A DNA stretch of 64,000 bases from Paraspadella gotoi (lineage: Eukaryota > Chaetognatha): assembly GCA_051294375.1 (NCBI GenBank), contig CM119267.1:18617972-18681971 (forward strand), read 5' to 3'. Positions 49,705 to 63,355 of this stretch are shown here, piece by piece. The position numbers and the translations under genes are program-made. Position 1 is the stretch's first letter; each line of letters begins with the position of its first letter. Below the pieces are notes generated by a model, which was not told the origin of the DNA, did no database searches, and was given only the letters and a program-made list of their open reading frames with translations.

Positions 49705-52049
49705 TTAATATTATTTTATTTCAAATTTCTTCCGAAAATTTACTGAACGTAAGAAAAAAAAATTGAATCTAAAAAAAGTGAGTTGGAAAATGAAACCCGA
49801 TTTTACAAGCCAACTTTCTCCACTCATTGCCAAGGCATATCTTAACTGATCAATATAAAATTTGCACACATAAATGACTTTAATATGTTCTACTCCATTA
49901 ATTTTTAAAACCAATGAAATAACCACTGGTTTGCAAATGACAGCGTATTTCTACCGGCGCTTGTAAAATTGTCACAATGTACTCTCTAATTTTGGTTTAA
50001 TTCTCTGATTTTTTTTGTTTTAGCATTTTCATTCATTTTAATTTTCATTGTTTTCGCGAGCAGTTGTTTTGTTTTTGCTATAATTTCNNNNNNNNNNNNN
50101 NNNNNNNNNNNNGACACAAAATTACCAAAAACAGTTTTTTAGGTTTTACGCCACATTTGAGTTCAATTTCTATTTTCTAAAGCTGACCGATCCCTTTACA
50201 TTAACTTGATAACATTTGTTCTTTAATATTCGATAAAAGCATGTATCCGTCCATCCTTCATCGATTTATGTTAAATCAATGAAATAATATTGAGATTTAG
50301 GTGTGAGTCTAAAGGAGATCAAAATAGAAAGATATCTAAAATAAACCAAGTCCAAATGTCAAATTGCGGGCGCGTGGTTTAATCTGCGAAGTTTGGTAAC
50401 AAAGGATTCCGAGCGCCAGAATCCGATAGCGGCCGTGAGTCCAAACTCTGACTGTTTTCCAATTCTCGAATCTCGCGGCGGCGGCTTTGCATACCCTGAT
50501 GCTGAGACCTGACGGCAGCGTGCGTTCGGCGACTTCCTACGTTTTTATAATTCCGCGCATTATTTTCAAATTTATGATTCCGAATCAGTTATTGTCACGC
50601 AGTTATTATTCTTTTCAGATTAAATAGGTATGCGCGTCGTTCCGCTCATGCTCAAAGCAGTTCTCAGTAAATAACTGACATTGTGATCTAAAACTCGTTA
50701 ATTTTACAGCCGTCGCGTTCGCGGATCACTTACTGCCTGTTCTCTATAAATATCGAACGAAAAAGTCCGTGTTTTATACGGATTCTCATTTCAAGCAATA
50801 TTTTACCCCTTGCTCGCACGATGTTAGTGATTTAAAAATGGGTCCTTCAAGCGTTGGCGTGGGCAGTTTTTTTTTTAAGTTTCTCTTTTTTTGTATTTTC
50901 TTTCTTACTTGTCATTTTCATGGTTTTGTGCCATCTTTTCAATTCTTTCCCTTCATCTCGCACAGAAGGGCCTTTCAACTCGGGTCGATCAAGGTCCGTG
51001 AGAGCATCGCACGTGCTTCGTACACCGTCTCCAGTTACGTCCTGGCGCGTTGGTTTCCCGATTTCTTGTCGGTCCGTCCCGTAGAATCAGCAGTCCGGTT
51101 CGCAAGATCCGAATTCACGATCCGTATCGCGTCCGTAATCGACGTCCGTTCAAGAAAAATAAAAAAACCGTTCGCGAGGTCCCGTTCGCGACATTGGATT
51201 TTTGTTTAGCATATCTGCCTTTGTTATTTATCTCGTTTACTAATTCATATTTTTACCATTAGTTTTGCTGTCATTTCTACATTTATTTTCTATCTTTTCG
51301 TTTTTTTAATTTTATTTTATTTTTTTTCCTATTCTTATTTTGGTGAGTTTTGTCTCGTTTTTACTCTTCAGATTCTTTGACTCTCTATTTTGGTTTTAAT
51401 TCTCTGAAATTTTTTTTGTTTTAAGCATTTTCATTCATTTTAATTTTCCTTGTTTTCGCGAGCAGTTGTTTTGTTTTAGTATTTTTGATTATAAATCATT
51501 ATGTTCCTGCTTTCCTCTATTAACACCAGTTACAACCCATACACGCAAACAGCCCACCGCTTCCAACTGGTTCCAACGAATTCGCCATTTGTGAGTCGCA
51601 ATCGTCGTGACTCGTTCCTCACCTTTTTCCCCATCAATCGTCGATTTGAAGTGAAGGGAAATTTCCTTTTTTTTTCCCGCTCAAATGGATTTTGGATCTA
51701 TGAAGATGGTCGGTCTGTCTTGGTCGAGAGAAAAAAGGAAGGATGGTCGATGATGGAAAAGATAGGAAAATAATTAGGAGGGAAAAAAGAAGATGATAAT
51801 GGTAATATGAAAATAATGAAAAAAGGGAGACGGCGGGAATATGGAGGTCAAAGAACAAAGACAAAGAACGAGGCAGCGGGCAAGAAAAATGGAGATCGGG
51901 CACAGGGTTAAGGGAGGTAGGGCGATGGGGAGAAGAGGATATTGGGATTGGACAATGGACATGAGACAACGGGAAAAAGAACACATCGGGCCAAGGCGAA
52001 ACAAGAGACGATGCGATGAAAGGGTTGGTGCGATGGAGAGAGAGAGAGA

Positions 52050-52119
<70 letters not shown>

Positions 52120-52320
52120 AACCGGAAACCAGTGGTGTGAATGACAACAACAACGACGATGACAGTGAAGACTTGATCCCTACTCTCGTTTCCCTTTTTT
52201 TTTCTCAATAACATCGTTTGCCGGATACACTCGGCAGAGGGCAGGGGCGCGGATGCGTGGAAGTGGAAGAGAAATGAGGGATGTGGAAAATAAATCGGAG
52301 AAGCGGAAACAAAGACAAAA
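49705..52320 (+). repeat. 4.8-kb repeat unit, partial and rearranged copy 3
   Basis: 49,705-50,087 and 51,390-52,320 match parts of 45,700-46,070 and 45,995-46,945. The intervening 50,113-51,380 is mostly different, without a supported gene. Confidence 0.7.
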
Positions 52321-52384
52321 CGAATAGAGAGAAAATGAAAATATAATAAAAATGGTAACCGATGGGTTTACGGCGTCGAATTGC

Positions 52385-52660
52385 AGCTGCGGCAGAAAAG
52401 GCGTAGATGCTGCGAATGCGGCGCTGTTGAATTTCCTGCTGCGGCTAAGGCGGTACAGTTTTAAATATGAACTTTGTCAAAGGCGATTCTCTTTGTAATG
52501 GATTTTAAGCTGCAGCAAAGGCATCTGCATTAAATTGTATGCTGCTACGAAAGCATTGCAGTTTCGATTCCACGCTGCAGCAGAAGCAGTGCCGTCGTGA
52601 TAAAAATTGACAGCAGCGACAACTTTTACGCTGCGGAGAATGCGACGCCGAAAGCAAATG
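52385..52660 (+). repeat. Degenerate GCTGC-rich tandem repeat
   Basis: Variants of gctgcagcaaaggcatctgca recur at about 52,387, 52,409, 52,437, 52,508, 52,540, 52,572 and 52,629, mostly 27-32 bases apart, each followed by variable AT-richer sequence. A ttgcaca repeat and a 25-base N run (52,693-52,717) follow. Confidence 0.6.
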
Positions 52661-52799
52661 CACCTTGCACATTGCACATTGCTCATTGCACANNNNNNNN
52701 NNNNNNNNNNNNNNNNNGAGAGAGAGAGATCGAGAAGAGAGAGAGAGTGCTTCCGATGAAGAGGGCTGTAGCAAAATAAAAAAAAGGAATTAAAAAAAC

Positions 52800-53500
52800 A
52801 TTAGACTCGACGGGTAATCCGACTTTCCATTCGCAGCGGGATTAAGGAGTCAGGGATTCGAACGTCCGATCCGAGCGCACGCCTATTTTTTTTTTTTTTT
52901 TTCTTCTGTTTTCGCGCCGCAGGAATCACGATTAACGAGCACCTCAGGTCTGGCTCTGCCCGCAATTAAAGGCGAAGATCCTGTTATAATTGCCGCAGAT
53001 CCATTGACGGTCTAATCCAAAGATTGCGCAATAGCTTTTGGAATACGAAGAAACACGAAGCGTTTTAACAGAGTCGCGTCCCTATGAGTTAAGCGATGTC
53101 GATTTTGAGTTTGCCGCAACTCTATGGAACTATTCTTCGAGGGTCTGCGGCAATCATGGATTTTTTTAAGATTTTTACGCACAACTGAAATACGGCGCCG
53201 TCTTTCCGCAGTTCCCCCCGCCCATCTTTCCGACGGATTTTAAAAATCCTTCTGCTCGACGCCATCACCTCGAGAATGGCCATTCATTAAAAGGCACTTA
53301 GTCTGAGGAGAGCGCCTTTCGATTAATTGACTCTTCTAGCTTACAGGGTTGGTTTTATATTTTTTTTTTTAGTTTTTTTTTTGTGGCCCGAAACAATGAA
53401 ACACATGAAAAAGAAAACAAGGTCGGACATCTGGCTTTAGCGGAATTGAAAACGGCGCCACCTCGATCGAAGAAATGACTAGCGACATTAATCACGCGGG
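52800..53500. other. Unassigned sequence
   Basis: Moderate GC, no recognised coding exon, RNA gene or repeat. Confidence 0.4.
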
Positions 53501-53569
53501 TCGGTTTTCCCCTTTTTTTTTTTTTTTAATTTCCTTTTCGAAGCCAAAATATTTATATCGGCGGGAAAA

Positions 53570-54560
53570 AAAAACTCGTTTGCCTGGGCCTCCACTTACC
53601 TCCCCCCATCTCTTCCCTCTAGCTGCTCACCCCGCCGGCGACGGGAGAAAACATTCTTACCCGGTTTTATATATTTTGATGGATGTCTGTGGGAAAATAG
53701 AAAAGTTGGATCGAGAGAAAAAAAATCGTTGGAAAACACAAAGACGGCGAAAGGAAAGAGAGAGAATTGGAAAAAAGTCTCAAGCAAAAGATGAAAATGA
53801 GCGAAAAGAAATGTCTCCGAGCGAAAACAGAAGCTTTAACCTAATTTTTTGAGTTCTTTATCTTTTTTTTCACATACTTATTTTTCTCGGATGATTAAAG
53901 TTAACAAAACTCAGAGTGTAGGAAGTGATGATAAAGTCCTTTTTTTTGGTGGGGGCGGAGGCAAAAAAGAAAGAATACTTTTTAAAGATAAAAGAAAATT
54001 GAAACCAAGCTTTATATGTGAGAAGGATTAAAAATTCTTTGTTTTTTTTCAAGATTTCGAGATTGCTCTTTAAATCCCCCTTATTTTTCCTTGCAGGTTT
54101 AATACCATTCGTGGTAGAGTCTTTTTTCTTTTTGTGTGAGTCTGCTAGTTTGTGTGTGAAACAAGAACTTTTAAGTTTAAATTAAGCCTCGTTCTTCAAT
54201 AAAATAATACTTAAAAACCTTCGAGAGGCTTTAAATAACTTTCCGAGAGAATCTTTTTCGTTGAAGTCATGGATTTTCGTTGTTTTTTTTTTGTTTTTGT
54301 TTTTGGCTTTGAAACAAAATAATGCTCCAGTGTCATCAGTCATATGTCATAAGTATCACTTGCTACTTTCCTGTTTCTTGCGTTTCCAATTTGTGTGCGG
54401 TGCTGAAGCAAATTTGCAAAAAAAAGGGGAAAAAAAAACCGGTTGGCTTCACTAGAAGTAAAACTTATCCTTGTCTCATACCAGTTCTAACGCGAAAACA
54501 TTCCTCTCTCTCTCTCCTCTCTCTTCTCTACTCTCCTCCTCTCTTCTCCCGCTCTCCCCC
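53570..54560 (+). repeat. Third copy of the fold-back sequence
   Basis: Matches 62,254-63,400 in direct and 61,200-62,200 in inverted orientation, with many small indels. Confidence 0.75.
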
Positions 54561-55436
54561 TCCCTCCCTTTTTTATACTATTAATTGATTTTTCTTGAGA
54601 GTAGCTGACAAACAGATGTTCTATTCTTTCGATCTGTAACGAAATAATGGCGCAGTTTATTCGATCTTTTTATTAAAGGGGGTCGGTAGGGGGGGCGGGG
54701 GAGGGAGGGAAGCAAGGTAAATTGCAAGAAGGCAACGCTATATATCTGGAAATTGCATGGCCGTCTCGCTGCTTTGTTTTCGTTTTGTCGTTGCCGGAGT
54801 TTTTGCTTTCTTGTTGTTCGTCCTAATGTCTTCCTTTCATTGACTTTGTTTTCGTTTTTGTGATTACATGTTTGTCTCGTTTTTTATTTCAATACTTGTG
54901 GTCATTTTAATTGTTTCGCTGCTTTGTCGTCCGTAGTTTTTGTAATAATCATTGGTCGAATTCAGATGTTTTCACTGTTAATCTTGTTGTTATTCTTGGT
55001 TTCTGTGTTTATTCAAGTGTACTCACTCGTTATATCGTATATCGCTAGCTTACGCTGTTACGTTTCTTGTCCCTTGTTGCTTTGTTTTCCGTTGTCGTCG
55101 TCGTCTTTGTTGTTTTTATTAGCATTTTTTCTCCGCTAACGTTGGTCGTTGGCCATAACGGTTATGGAATCTCACCGTTCGGGCTTTTAGCCAATTAAAT
55201 ATTCATTATCCAGATCTCACCCCCTCGCCGACCTCGTGGATATATAGTTACATCCGGGGTCGGCCTCTAAATCTCATGTTTACGTATAGTATTTAAACCT
55301 TGAAATTATATACGGGGTTGCCCTCTATGAAACTGATTGTACTTCCGTGATCAACATATTGAAACTTCCGCTTAATTCGCTGTCGTCTCAAAAGCGTCAA
55401 CGTATTAACATCCGGGGAATTCCTCGATGCGAAGGA

Positions 55437-55868
55437 ATGTCTATCGCATGGCAAAGAAACATTATCAACAAAAGTAGAATTTTATTTCCACATAAACGCT
55501 CCTCGTTGATTTTATTTTCATCCAGTTATGTCGCGTATTTTTTCGTCCGTCGACCTGACCGAAATTCCATCCCCTTTGATCCCTCGATATATCGGGAATT
55601 CATCGGCCGAAAGGAAAGGGGCGACCGAGAGGCGTTAATGGAGTCCACAGATGAGCCGGATATATGGAGTCCGGGTGGTTTATGGGGCGAGAGTGAAGGC
55701 AGCGAAGGGAGGAAGGAAGGTGGGCGTGGCTGGCCTAGGATTTGGTCGTCCATCGTCGACCTTGTACGTCGACTCGGATTAAACTTACCTTTGACTTTGC
55801 CGGGAGAGATTAAAAACCTCGTAATCGCTGATCGCACGTCTTTAAGAAAAAAAAATTCCAAGAGTTGA
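55437..55868 (+). CDS. Unrecognised open reading frame
   Basis: ATG at 55,437 opens a 143-codon frame ending TGA; it stays open upstream to about 55,347. Composition is mixed, with DPSIYREFIGRKERGDREAL and an IWSSIVDLVRRLGLNLPL segment that could be a helix. The antisense frame 55,861-55,526 is also open. No domain, signal peptide or splice support is seen, so a chance frame is a real alternative. Confidence 0.22.
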   Translation: MSIAWQRNIINKSRILFPHKRSSLILFSSSYVAYFFVRRPDRNSIPFDPSIYREFIGRKERGDREALMESTDEPDIWSPGGLWGESEGSEGRKEGGRGWPRIWSSIVDLVRRLGLNLPLTLPGEIKNLVIADRTSLRKKNSKS

Positions 55869-56699
55869 GAGAGAGTGATAATTTTTTAGCTCATATTTTT
55901 TTAAAATTTAACACATGGGTAAATACGTAATTAGTTTAGGTACAAGGTCAATAGTTCGGAAGCTGTTTAATAATATTCATTAGCCAATAGCCGGAGCAGT
56001 TAACAAACTGAGCGAAGCAAACGATAATTATAGGACCCTTTAGGTTTTCCTTTGAAGCGAGAAGGGAAGGAAAAAAAATGATTCCGAGCGTGGTTTCTTT
56101 AGTTGCTTGGTCGATTGCTTGGCTCGTTCCTTCCATTTGTGCCCGAAAAACCCTTCGTCGGTTTTACGCCTCAACGATTCTTTCTCTTTGAAGCGACTAC
56201 TCAATAACCGATTAAATCTCGGACAGCCGATAACTATGACGACGACGNNNNNNNNNNCGACGACGACGACGGACGGCAAAAGGCACCGATTAAGACTCGG
56301 TCAAGCGGACGAGACACAAATTGTCGGGTAAGCGAGGGTAAGTCGACGAGGGGGGCGGCGGGGGCGCGGCCCTTTTGAACTCCAGTTCCTCTGACGGGAC
56401 GACGAAAGTCTGAAGTCTGACCAAGGGATTGAACGATAGAGGGACGAAGTTTAAAGGCGATCGTAAATGGAAGAAGGACGAATTTGGACGAAATAGCGAC
56501 GAACGTGACTTAAGAAATTTCGGTTGTTAGGTACATCGGCAATAGCAAATGAGAGCGATATTGACAAGAAAAAAAAAAAAGAATGGTAAGCCAAATAATA
56601 ATACTAATATGATTCTCACAAAAAATGCTCGCGCAAAACAAACTCAGTCCCCAAAAAAAAACATCCAAAACAAAAGAAGAAAAACAAATTAGAAACAAC

Positions 56700-56811
56700 C
56701 GACGAGAACCACAAAAACAAATATCACCTTCTTCTGGTCAACGAATCTCCCCTCGCGGCTCGAATCGATTTCGATTCGCGTCGGAAAAAACTCGAATGCG
56801 TGGCGACACAA

Positions 56812-56844
<33 letters not shown>

Positions 56845-57610
56845 TTCTTCATCATCATCATCTTCCCTGTCATCGTCGTCGTAGTCATTATCATCGTCGT
56901 CATCATCGCAGTCGTCGCCGTTAAAACGATTCACTACAAACAAAAACGCGACGAGGCGACTGACCCGTCAACGACCGCTGCGGCGGACTGCGGATCCGAA
57001 ATGCAGCGGCGGAGGGCTGCTGCGCTGGACGTCGTAAATGCCTTACCCTGTTTTTGTCGGCATTCGATGTAACGAATGGTCATATCTTTTAATTGATTCG
57101 TTCGAGATATCGAGAAACATATCTTATAATTATAATGAAATTTTATTTTGAAAAAAAAAAGAATATATTTTTCTAAACTAATCGATTGTACCACATGATG
57201 GAGAGAAAATATCTTTCAGTCATTCCGGTGCCCATTTCCAGATTTGCCTCGTATTTTCCCACAGGCATCAAGCCACTTTCTATGATCTCAAGACCATTCC
57301 TCTCTTTATTTACCTACTTTCGTATAACAAACGACCGAAAATGGTCTGTGAACTTTTTTTATCACCAAACTTTTCTAACTCGTCATTCTCAGAGCCTGTT
57401 TTTACTTCTTCTTTTTTCCTTACCCGCAATAGCTGTTTTTTTTTTCCAAGCTGTCAAATACCCATTACCATTTTTTGTAAGTTACTGAGATTTTGCCTAA
57501 GAAGTTATGTATTAAACCCGTTCATATTTTCCTTATCAATAATTAAATGTGTTGCTAAAAAGCGACTCTATGCGGAAAAAAATATATAAAGATGGTCCAT
57601 TGTTTTCACG
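56700..57610 (+). repeat. Arm A of an inverted duplication
   Basis: Reverse complement found at 58,550-59,400. Contains (CGT)n at 56,812-56,842 and a 90-codon frame (56,800-57,072) with a Ser run, a very hydrophobic Ile/Val stretch and a basic tail. The inverted copy has that frame shifted. Confidence 0.75.
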
Positions 57611-57738
57611 TTCTCGATTTCGCTCGCATTGCGCGGCCGATGCTCTTTTTTTTTTCTCTACTGGAAAAAATATGATTAATGCAGCTCGAGGGGAAATGGA
57701 AAAAAAGAGATTCNNNNNNNNNNNNNNNNNNNNNNNNN

Positions 57739-58531
57739 GACGCGAATCGAATCGAGAAAATTTTTTTGTCGTCAGCGAAGAAAAACAAATTTTTAGGAAA
57801 TAAATAAAATGTACGATATACAAAAACTAATATCATCATCATGAAAATTAATTAAATCGAAAGCCGAAAAAAAAATTTAATCTTTATTTTTTCTGGAGAT
57901 CAGAGACAGAACAAAACTACAACACGAATTAATCGGATTTTCTAATAACAAAACAAAGAATTAACGAGAAAATAAACTCTTACTCGAACGACCGGAAAAG
58001 GGCAAACACCTTGATGCATCTGATTTTCAATTTTTTTTCGTCATTTCTCGTTAAATTTCTCATTCGAGTCGAAAGCAATCTCCAATATCTGCCTGAGAAA
58101 TGTTTTAGGAATAAAAAAAAAGTTAATAATTGGTTTTTTCGACTTCAACTTTTTTTTTCTTCTTCCGTTCCAATAATCCTCGTTATCGTCGTCGTCGTCG
58201 TCGTCGTCGTCGTCATTATCATCGTCGTCGTGACCATCGCCAGGTTTGTCGGCCTCCCGTCGTTACACGTGCATCTGTCATCGGTTTTTCCATCACCGAC
58301 TCTTGTTGCCTGTCGTCGAATTTGTCATCCAAATTGTTTTCTTCGAACGATCAACTTCTGTTTTATTTTTTGTTTTTTTCAAGTTTATTACAAATCCGTT
58401 AATGCAGTTCGTTTGTTCGTTTCCCTTCGTCTAAATTGCCGAAAGTAAATAAACTTTGATCTCTTTTTCGCCGTCGAATTAGCGGAGCTCCTAATTCCGA
58501 AGATTTCGGGGGTTCCCTAAAAAGCGTCTTT
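57739..58531 (+). repeat. Segment B, copy 1
   Basis: Direct repeat of 59,638-60,415 with many indels. Ends at a 10-base N run (58,532-58,541). Contains (CGT)n at 58,187-58,213. Confidence 0.8.
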
Positions 58532-58549
58532 NNNNNNNNNNCGAGGAAA

Positions 58550-59328
58550 TCGAGAGTGAAAACAAATGGACCATTTTATATATATTTTTTTCCGATAGAG
58601 GTCGTTTTTTTTAACAACATTTTATTATTGATAAGGAGAAATATGAACGGGTTTAATAATTAACTTCTTAGGCAAAATCTCAGTAACTTACAAAAAATGT
58701 AATGGGTATTGCAGCTTTGGAAAAAAAAACAGCTATTGGCGGGTAAGGAAAAAAGAAAGAAAGTAAAAACAGGCTCTGAGAATGACGAGTTTAGAAAGTT
58801 GGTCATAAAAAAAGTTCACAGTCATGTTTTGGTCTTAGTTATACGAAAGTAGGTAAATAAAGAGAGGAATGGTCTTGAGATCATAGAAAGTGGCTTGATG
58901 CCTGTGAGAAAATACGAGGCAAATCTGGAAATGGGCACCGAATGACTGAAAAGATATTTTCTCTCCATCATGTGGTACATCGATTAGTTTAGAAAAATAT
59001 ATTCTTTTTTTTTTTCAAAATAAAATTTAATTATAATTATAAGATATGTTTCTCGATATCTCGAACGAATCAATTAAAAGATATGACCATTCGTTACATC
59101 GAATGCCGACAAAAACAGGGTAAGGCATTTACGACGTCCAGCGCAGCAGCCTCCGCCGCTGCATTTCGGATCCGCAGTCCGCCGCAGCGGTCGTTGACGG
59201 GTCAGTCGCCTCGTCGCGTTTTTTTTTGTAAGTGAATCGTTTTTACGGCGACGACTGCGATGATGACGACGATGATAATGACTACGACGACGATGACGAG
59301 GAAGATGATGATGATGAAGAATGACGTG

Positions 59329-59363
<35 letters not shown>

Positions 59364-59400
59364 TTGTGTCTCCACGCATTCGAGATTTTTTCGACGCGAA
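58550..59400 (-). repeat. Arm A, inverted copy
   Basis: Inverted copy of 56,700-57,610. About 59,395-59,640 then repeats part of it again in the same inverted orientation, with (GAC)n at 59,328-59,362 and 59,582-59,606. Confidence 0.75.
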
Positions 59401-59637
59401 TCGAATCGAGAAAATTTTTTTGTCGTCAGCGCCGCCGCATCGGTCGTTGACGCGGTCAGTCGCCTCGTCGCGTTTTTTTTGTAAGTGAATCGTTTTTACG
59501 GCGACGACTGCGATTGATACGACGATTGATAATGACTACGACGACGATGACGGGAAGATGATGATGATGAGAATGACGCTGACGACGACGACGACGACGA
59601 CGACCGACGATTGTGTCGCCACGCATTCGAGTTTTTT

Positions 59638-60415
59638 CCGACGCGAATCGAATCGAGAAAATTTTTTGTCGTCAGCGAAGCAAAAAAAAATTTTTAGGAA
59701 ATAAATAAAATATGACATACGATATACAAAGAACTAATATCATCCATCAATGAAAATTAATTAAATCGAAAGCGAAAAAAAACATTTCTTCATCTTTATT
59801 TTTCTGGAATCAAGAGACAAACAAAACTATCAACACGAATCTAATCGTGATTCTTCTAATAACAAAACAAAAATTAACGAGAAAATAAACTCTTACTCGA
59901 ACGACCGGAAAAGGGCAAACACCTTGATGCATCTGATTTTTTTTTTTTCGTCATTTCTCGTTAAATTTCTCATTCGAGTCGAAAGCAATCTCCAATATCT
60001 GCCAGAGAAATGTTTTAGGAAAAAAAAAAAGTTTAATAATTGTTTTTCGACTTCAACTTTTTTTTCTTCTTCCGTTCCAATAATCCTCGTTCTCGTCTTC
60101 GTCGTCGTCGTCGTCAATCATGTGCATCACGGTTTGCTCGTCGTTCAGTGATCCCATCCGGTTTTTTCCATCAACCGACTCTGTGTTGCCTGTCGTCGAA
60201 TTTGTCATCCAAATTGTTTTTCTATCGAAACGACAACTGTCTGTTTTTATTTTTTTTTTTTTCAAATTATACAAATCCGTGTAATGCAGTTCGTTTGTTC
60301 GTTTCCCTTCGTCTAAATTGCCGAAAGTAAAATAAACTTTGATCTCTTTTCGCGTCTGAAATTAGCGGTGCTCCTAAATTCCGAAGATTTCGGGGGTTCC
60401 CTAAAAAGCGTCTTG
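59638..60415 (+). repeat. Segment B, copy 2
   Basis: Direct repeat of 57,739-58,531, same orientation. Confidence 0.8.
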
Positions 60416-60599
60416 TCTAACTCTCCCTACCCATCCTCCCCCTCCGCCCCCTCCATCCCTCGTCTGTGATTATCCTATGAGCTGGAGTGTCTCCCGCTTC
60501 TTGATTTCGCGTTCAAATCACCGAAACACGACCCTCTTCACATCTCTCTACTACTTTTGAAGAGGCAAATCAAGTTTCGGAGGGTTTTCTCCTTTCTTA

Positions 60600-60693
<94 letters not shown>

Positions 60694-62210
60694 AACCGCA
60701 CCCAAGCCACGCCCGTTTTTTAAACCCCAAATCCCCTTTAAGTTCAGGACTCCCTGCCTCGCCTTTCTTTTCTACCGCTTCTTTTTTCCTCCCGATTCCC
60801 CACTTCTCTCTCGTTCGTCCTAATTGTGTCTTTCTCCTCCCCCCGCACATCTTCACTCCCCCACTTTTCTCCTCCCCCCTCTCTCTCTCCCTCTTTTTCG
60901 ACTAAGAGCCCCCCACGCGAAAGAAAAAAAAAAGTAAAAAAAAAAACCGCGTATTTTTGGTGAAATGTTTTGAAAATGGCCAGGAGTGGAACGCCAGGGG
61001 GGCGACCCCCTCGGAGGGGAGAGGAATACGTTTCCCGGAGGATTAGGCGTGATTGCGGGCGCAGGCGGATGATGGGGGGCGGGGAGAGGGCTGGAGCGAG
61101 GGAGGTTTACTGGGCAACGTTTTTAAACGGTACATCGGTCGACGGAAAGGCGGAAACATTTAAGTTTCATGTTTTCGGAAGGTATGTCCGAGACGAGGAG
61201 AGAGAGAGAGAGAGAAGTAGAGAGAAGAGAGAGAGAGAAGAGAGAGACGAGAGAGGAGAGAAGAAGCGAGAGATGGATCTTTTCGCGCTTGAAGAACTGG
61301 TAATGAGACAAGGTAAGGTTTTACTCTAGTGAGCAACCGGTTTTTTTCCCCTTTTTTTTGCAAATTTGCTTCACCGCACACAAAATTACAACGCAAGGAA
61401 AACAGGAAGAGCATGATATCTATGACATATGACTGTGACATGAGCCATTATTTTTGTTTCAAACCAAAACACAAAAACAAAAAAAACAACGAAAATCCAT
61501 GACCTTCAAACAAAAAGATTCTCTCGGAAAGTTTTTAAAGCCTCTCGAAGTTTTTTAAGTATTATTTTATTGAAAACGCGAGCTATTTAAACTTAAAGAT
61601 TCTGTTTCACACACAAACTAGCAGACTCACACAAAGAAAAAAAGACTCTCACACAGAATGGTATTAAACCTGCAAGGAAAAATAGGGATTTAAAGAGCAA
61701 TCTCGAAAATCTTGAAAAAAAACCAAAGAATTTTATCCTTTCTCACATATAAAGCTTGGGTTTCATTTTTTTTAATCTAAAAAGTATTCTTCTTTTTTTT
61801 GCCTCCGCCCCCACCACAAAAAAAAGAGCTTTATCTCATTCCTACACTCTAGAGTTTTGTTAACTTTATCATCGAGACAAAGATGGAAAAAAAAGATTAA
61901 AGAATCAAAAATTAAGGTTAAGCTTCTGTTTTCGCTCGGAGACATTTCTTTCCTTCATTTTCATCTTTTGCTTGAGACTTTTTTCAATTCTCTCTCTTTT
62001 CTTTCGCCGTCTTTGTTTTCCAACGATTTTTTTTCTCTCGATCCAACTTTTCATTTTCAGACTCATCAAAATATATAAACCGTAGAATGTTTTCTCCCGT
62101 CGCCGCGGGGGTGACGCTTAGAGGGAAGAGATGGGGGGAGGTAAGTGGAGCCCAGGAAACAGTTTTTTTCCCGCGATATAAATATTTTGGTTCGAAGGAA
62201 ATAAAAAAAA
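60600..62210 (+). repeat. Left arm of 3.4-kb fold-back
   Basis: Inverted match to 62,230-64,000. Includes (CT)n at 60,600-60,690 and (GA)n at 61,198-61,265. No supported gene. Confidence 0.8.
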
Positions 62211-62229
62211 AAAAAAATGATTTATTCGT

Positions 62230-63318
62230 ATCTTATTTTCTTCGAATCCAAAAATTTATATCGCGGAAAAAAAAATGTTTCCTGGGCTCCACTTACTCCC
62301 CCCCCATCTCTCCCCTCTAGCGTTGCGAAGGGGCCACCCGCGGCGACGGGGAGAAAACATTCTACGGTTTTATATATTTTGATGAGTCTGGAAAAAAAAG
62401 TTGGATCGAGCAGAAAAAAAATGTTGGGAAAGACAAAAGACGGCGAAAGAAAGAGAGAGAATGAAAAAGTCCTTCAAGCAAAAGATGAATGAATGAAAGA
62501 AATGTCTCCGAGCGAAAACAGAAGGCGGTGGTAACCTTAATTTTTGATTCCTTTATCTTTTTTTTTCCTTTTTTGTTCTCGATTGATGAATAGGTTAACA
62601 AAACCTCAGAGGTGTAGGAATGAATAAAGTCCTTTTTTTGTGGGGGGCGCGGAGGCAAAAAAGAGAAAGAATACTTTTTAAGATAAAAATAAATTGAGTA
62701 ACCCAAGCGTTTCATATGTGAGAAGGACTAAAAATTTCTTAGTGATTTTTTTTTCAAGATTTTTCGAGAGTTGCTCTTTAAAATCCCCTTATTTTTTTGT
62801 TCCTTGCAGGCTTTAATACACTTCGTTGGGTAGAGAGTCTTTTTTTCTTTCTTGTGTGAGTCTGCTAGTTTTGGTAGTGTTGTTTCGAAACTGAAAGAAT
62901 CTTTAGAGTGTTAAAATTAGCCCTCGTTGGCTAATAAAATAACTACTTAAAAAAACGTCGAGAGGCTTTTAAATAACTTTCCGAGAGAATCTTTTTCGTT
63001 TGAAAGTCATGGATTTGCGCTTGTTTTTTTTGTTTTTGTTTGGATCTTGGAAACAAAAATTAATGGGCTAGTTTGTTTTTTCATATTGTTATGATTCCAG
63101 AGTTTCCAGTCATATGGCATAATATCATTGCTACTTCGTTTCCTTGCGTTTCGAATTAGTTTGGCGCGTGTGAGAGGGCCAAATTTGGGGCAAAAAAAAG
63201 TAGCGGAAAAAAAACCCGGGTCTGGCACTAGAGTAAAAGCCTATATCCTATGATCTGCATATTACCAGGTTGCTAACAGGCGCGTGGAAAAAGACACATC
63301 TCTCTCCTGCTCTCTCTC

Positions 63319-63355
<37 letters not shown>

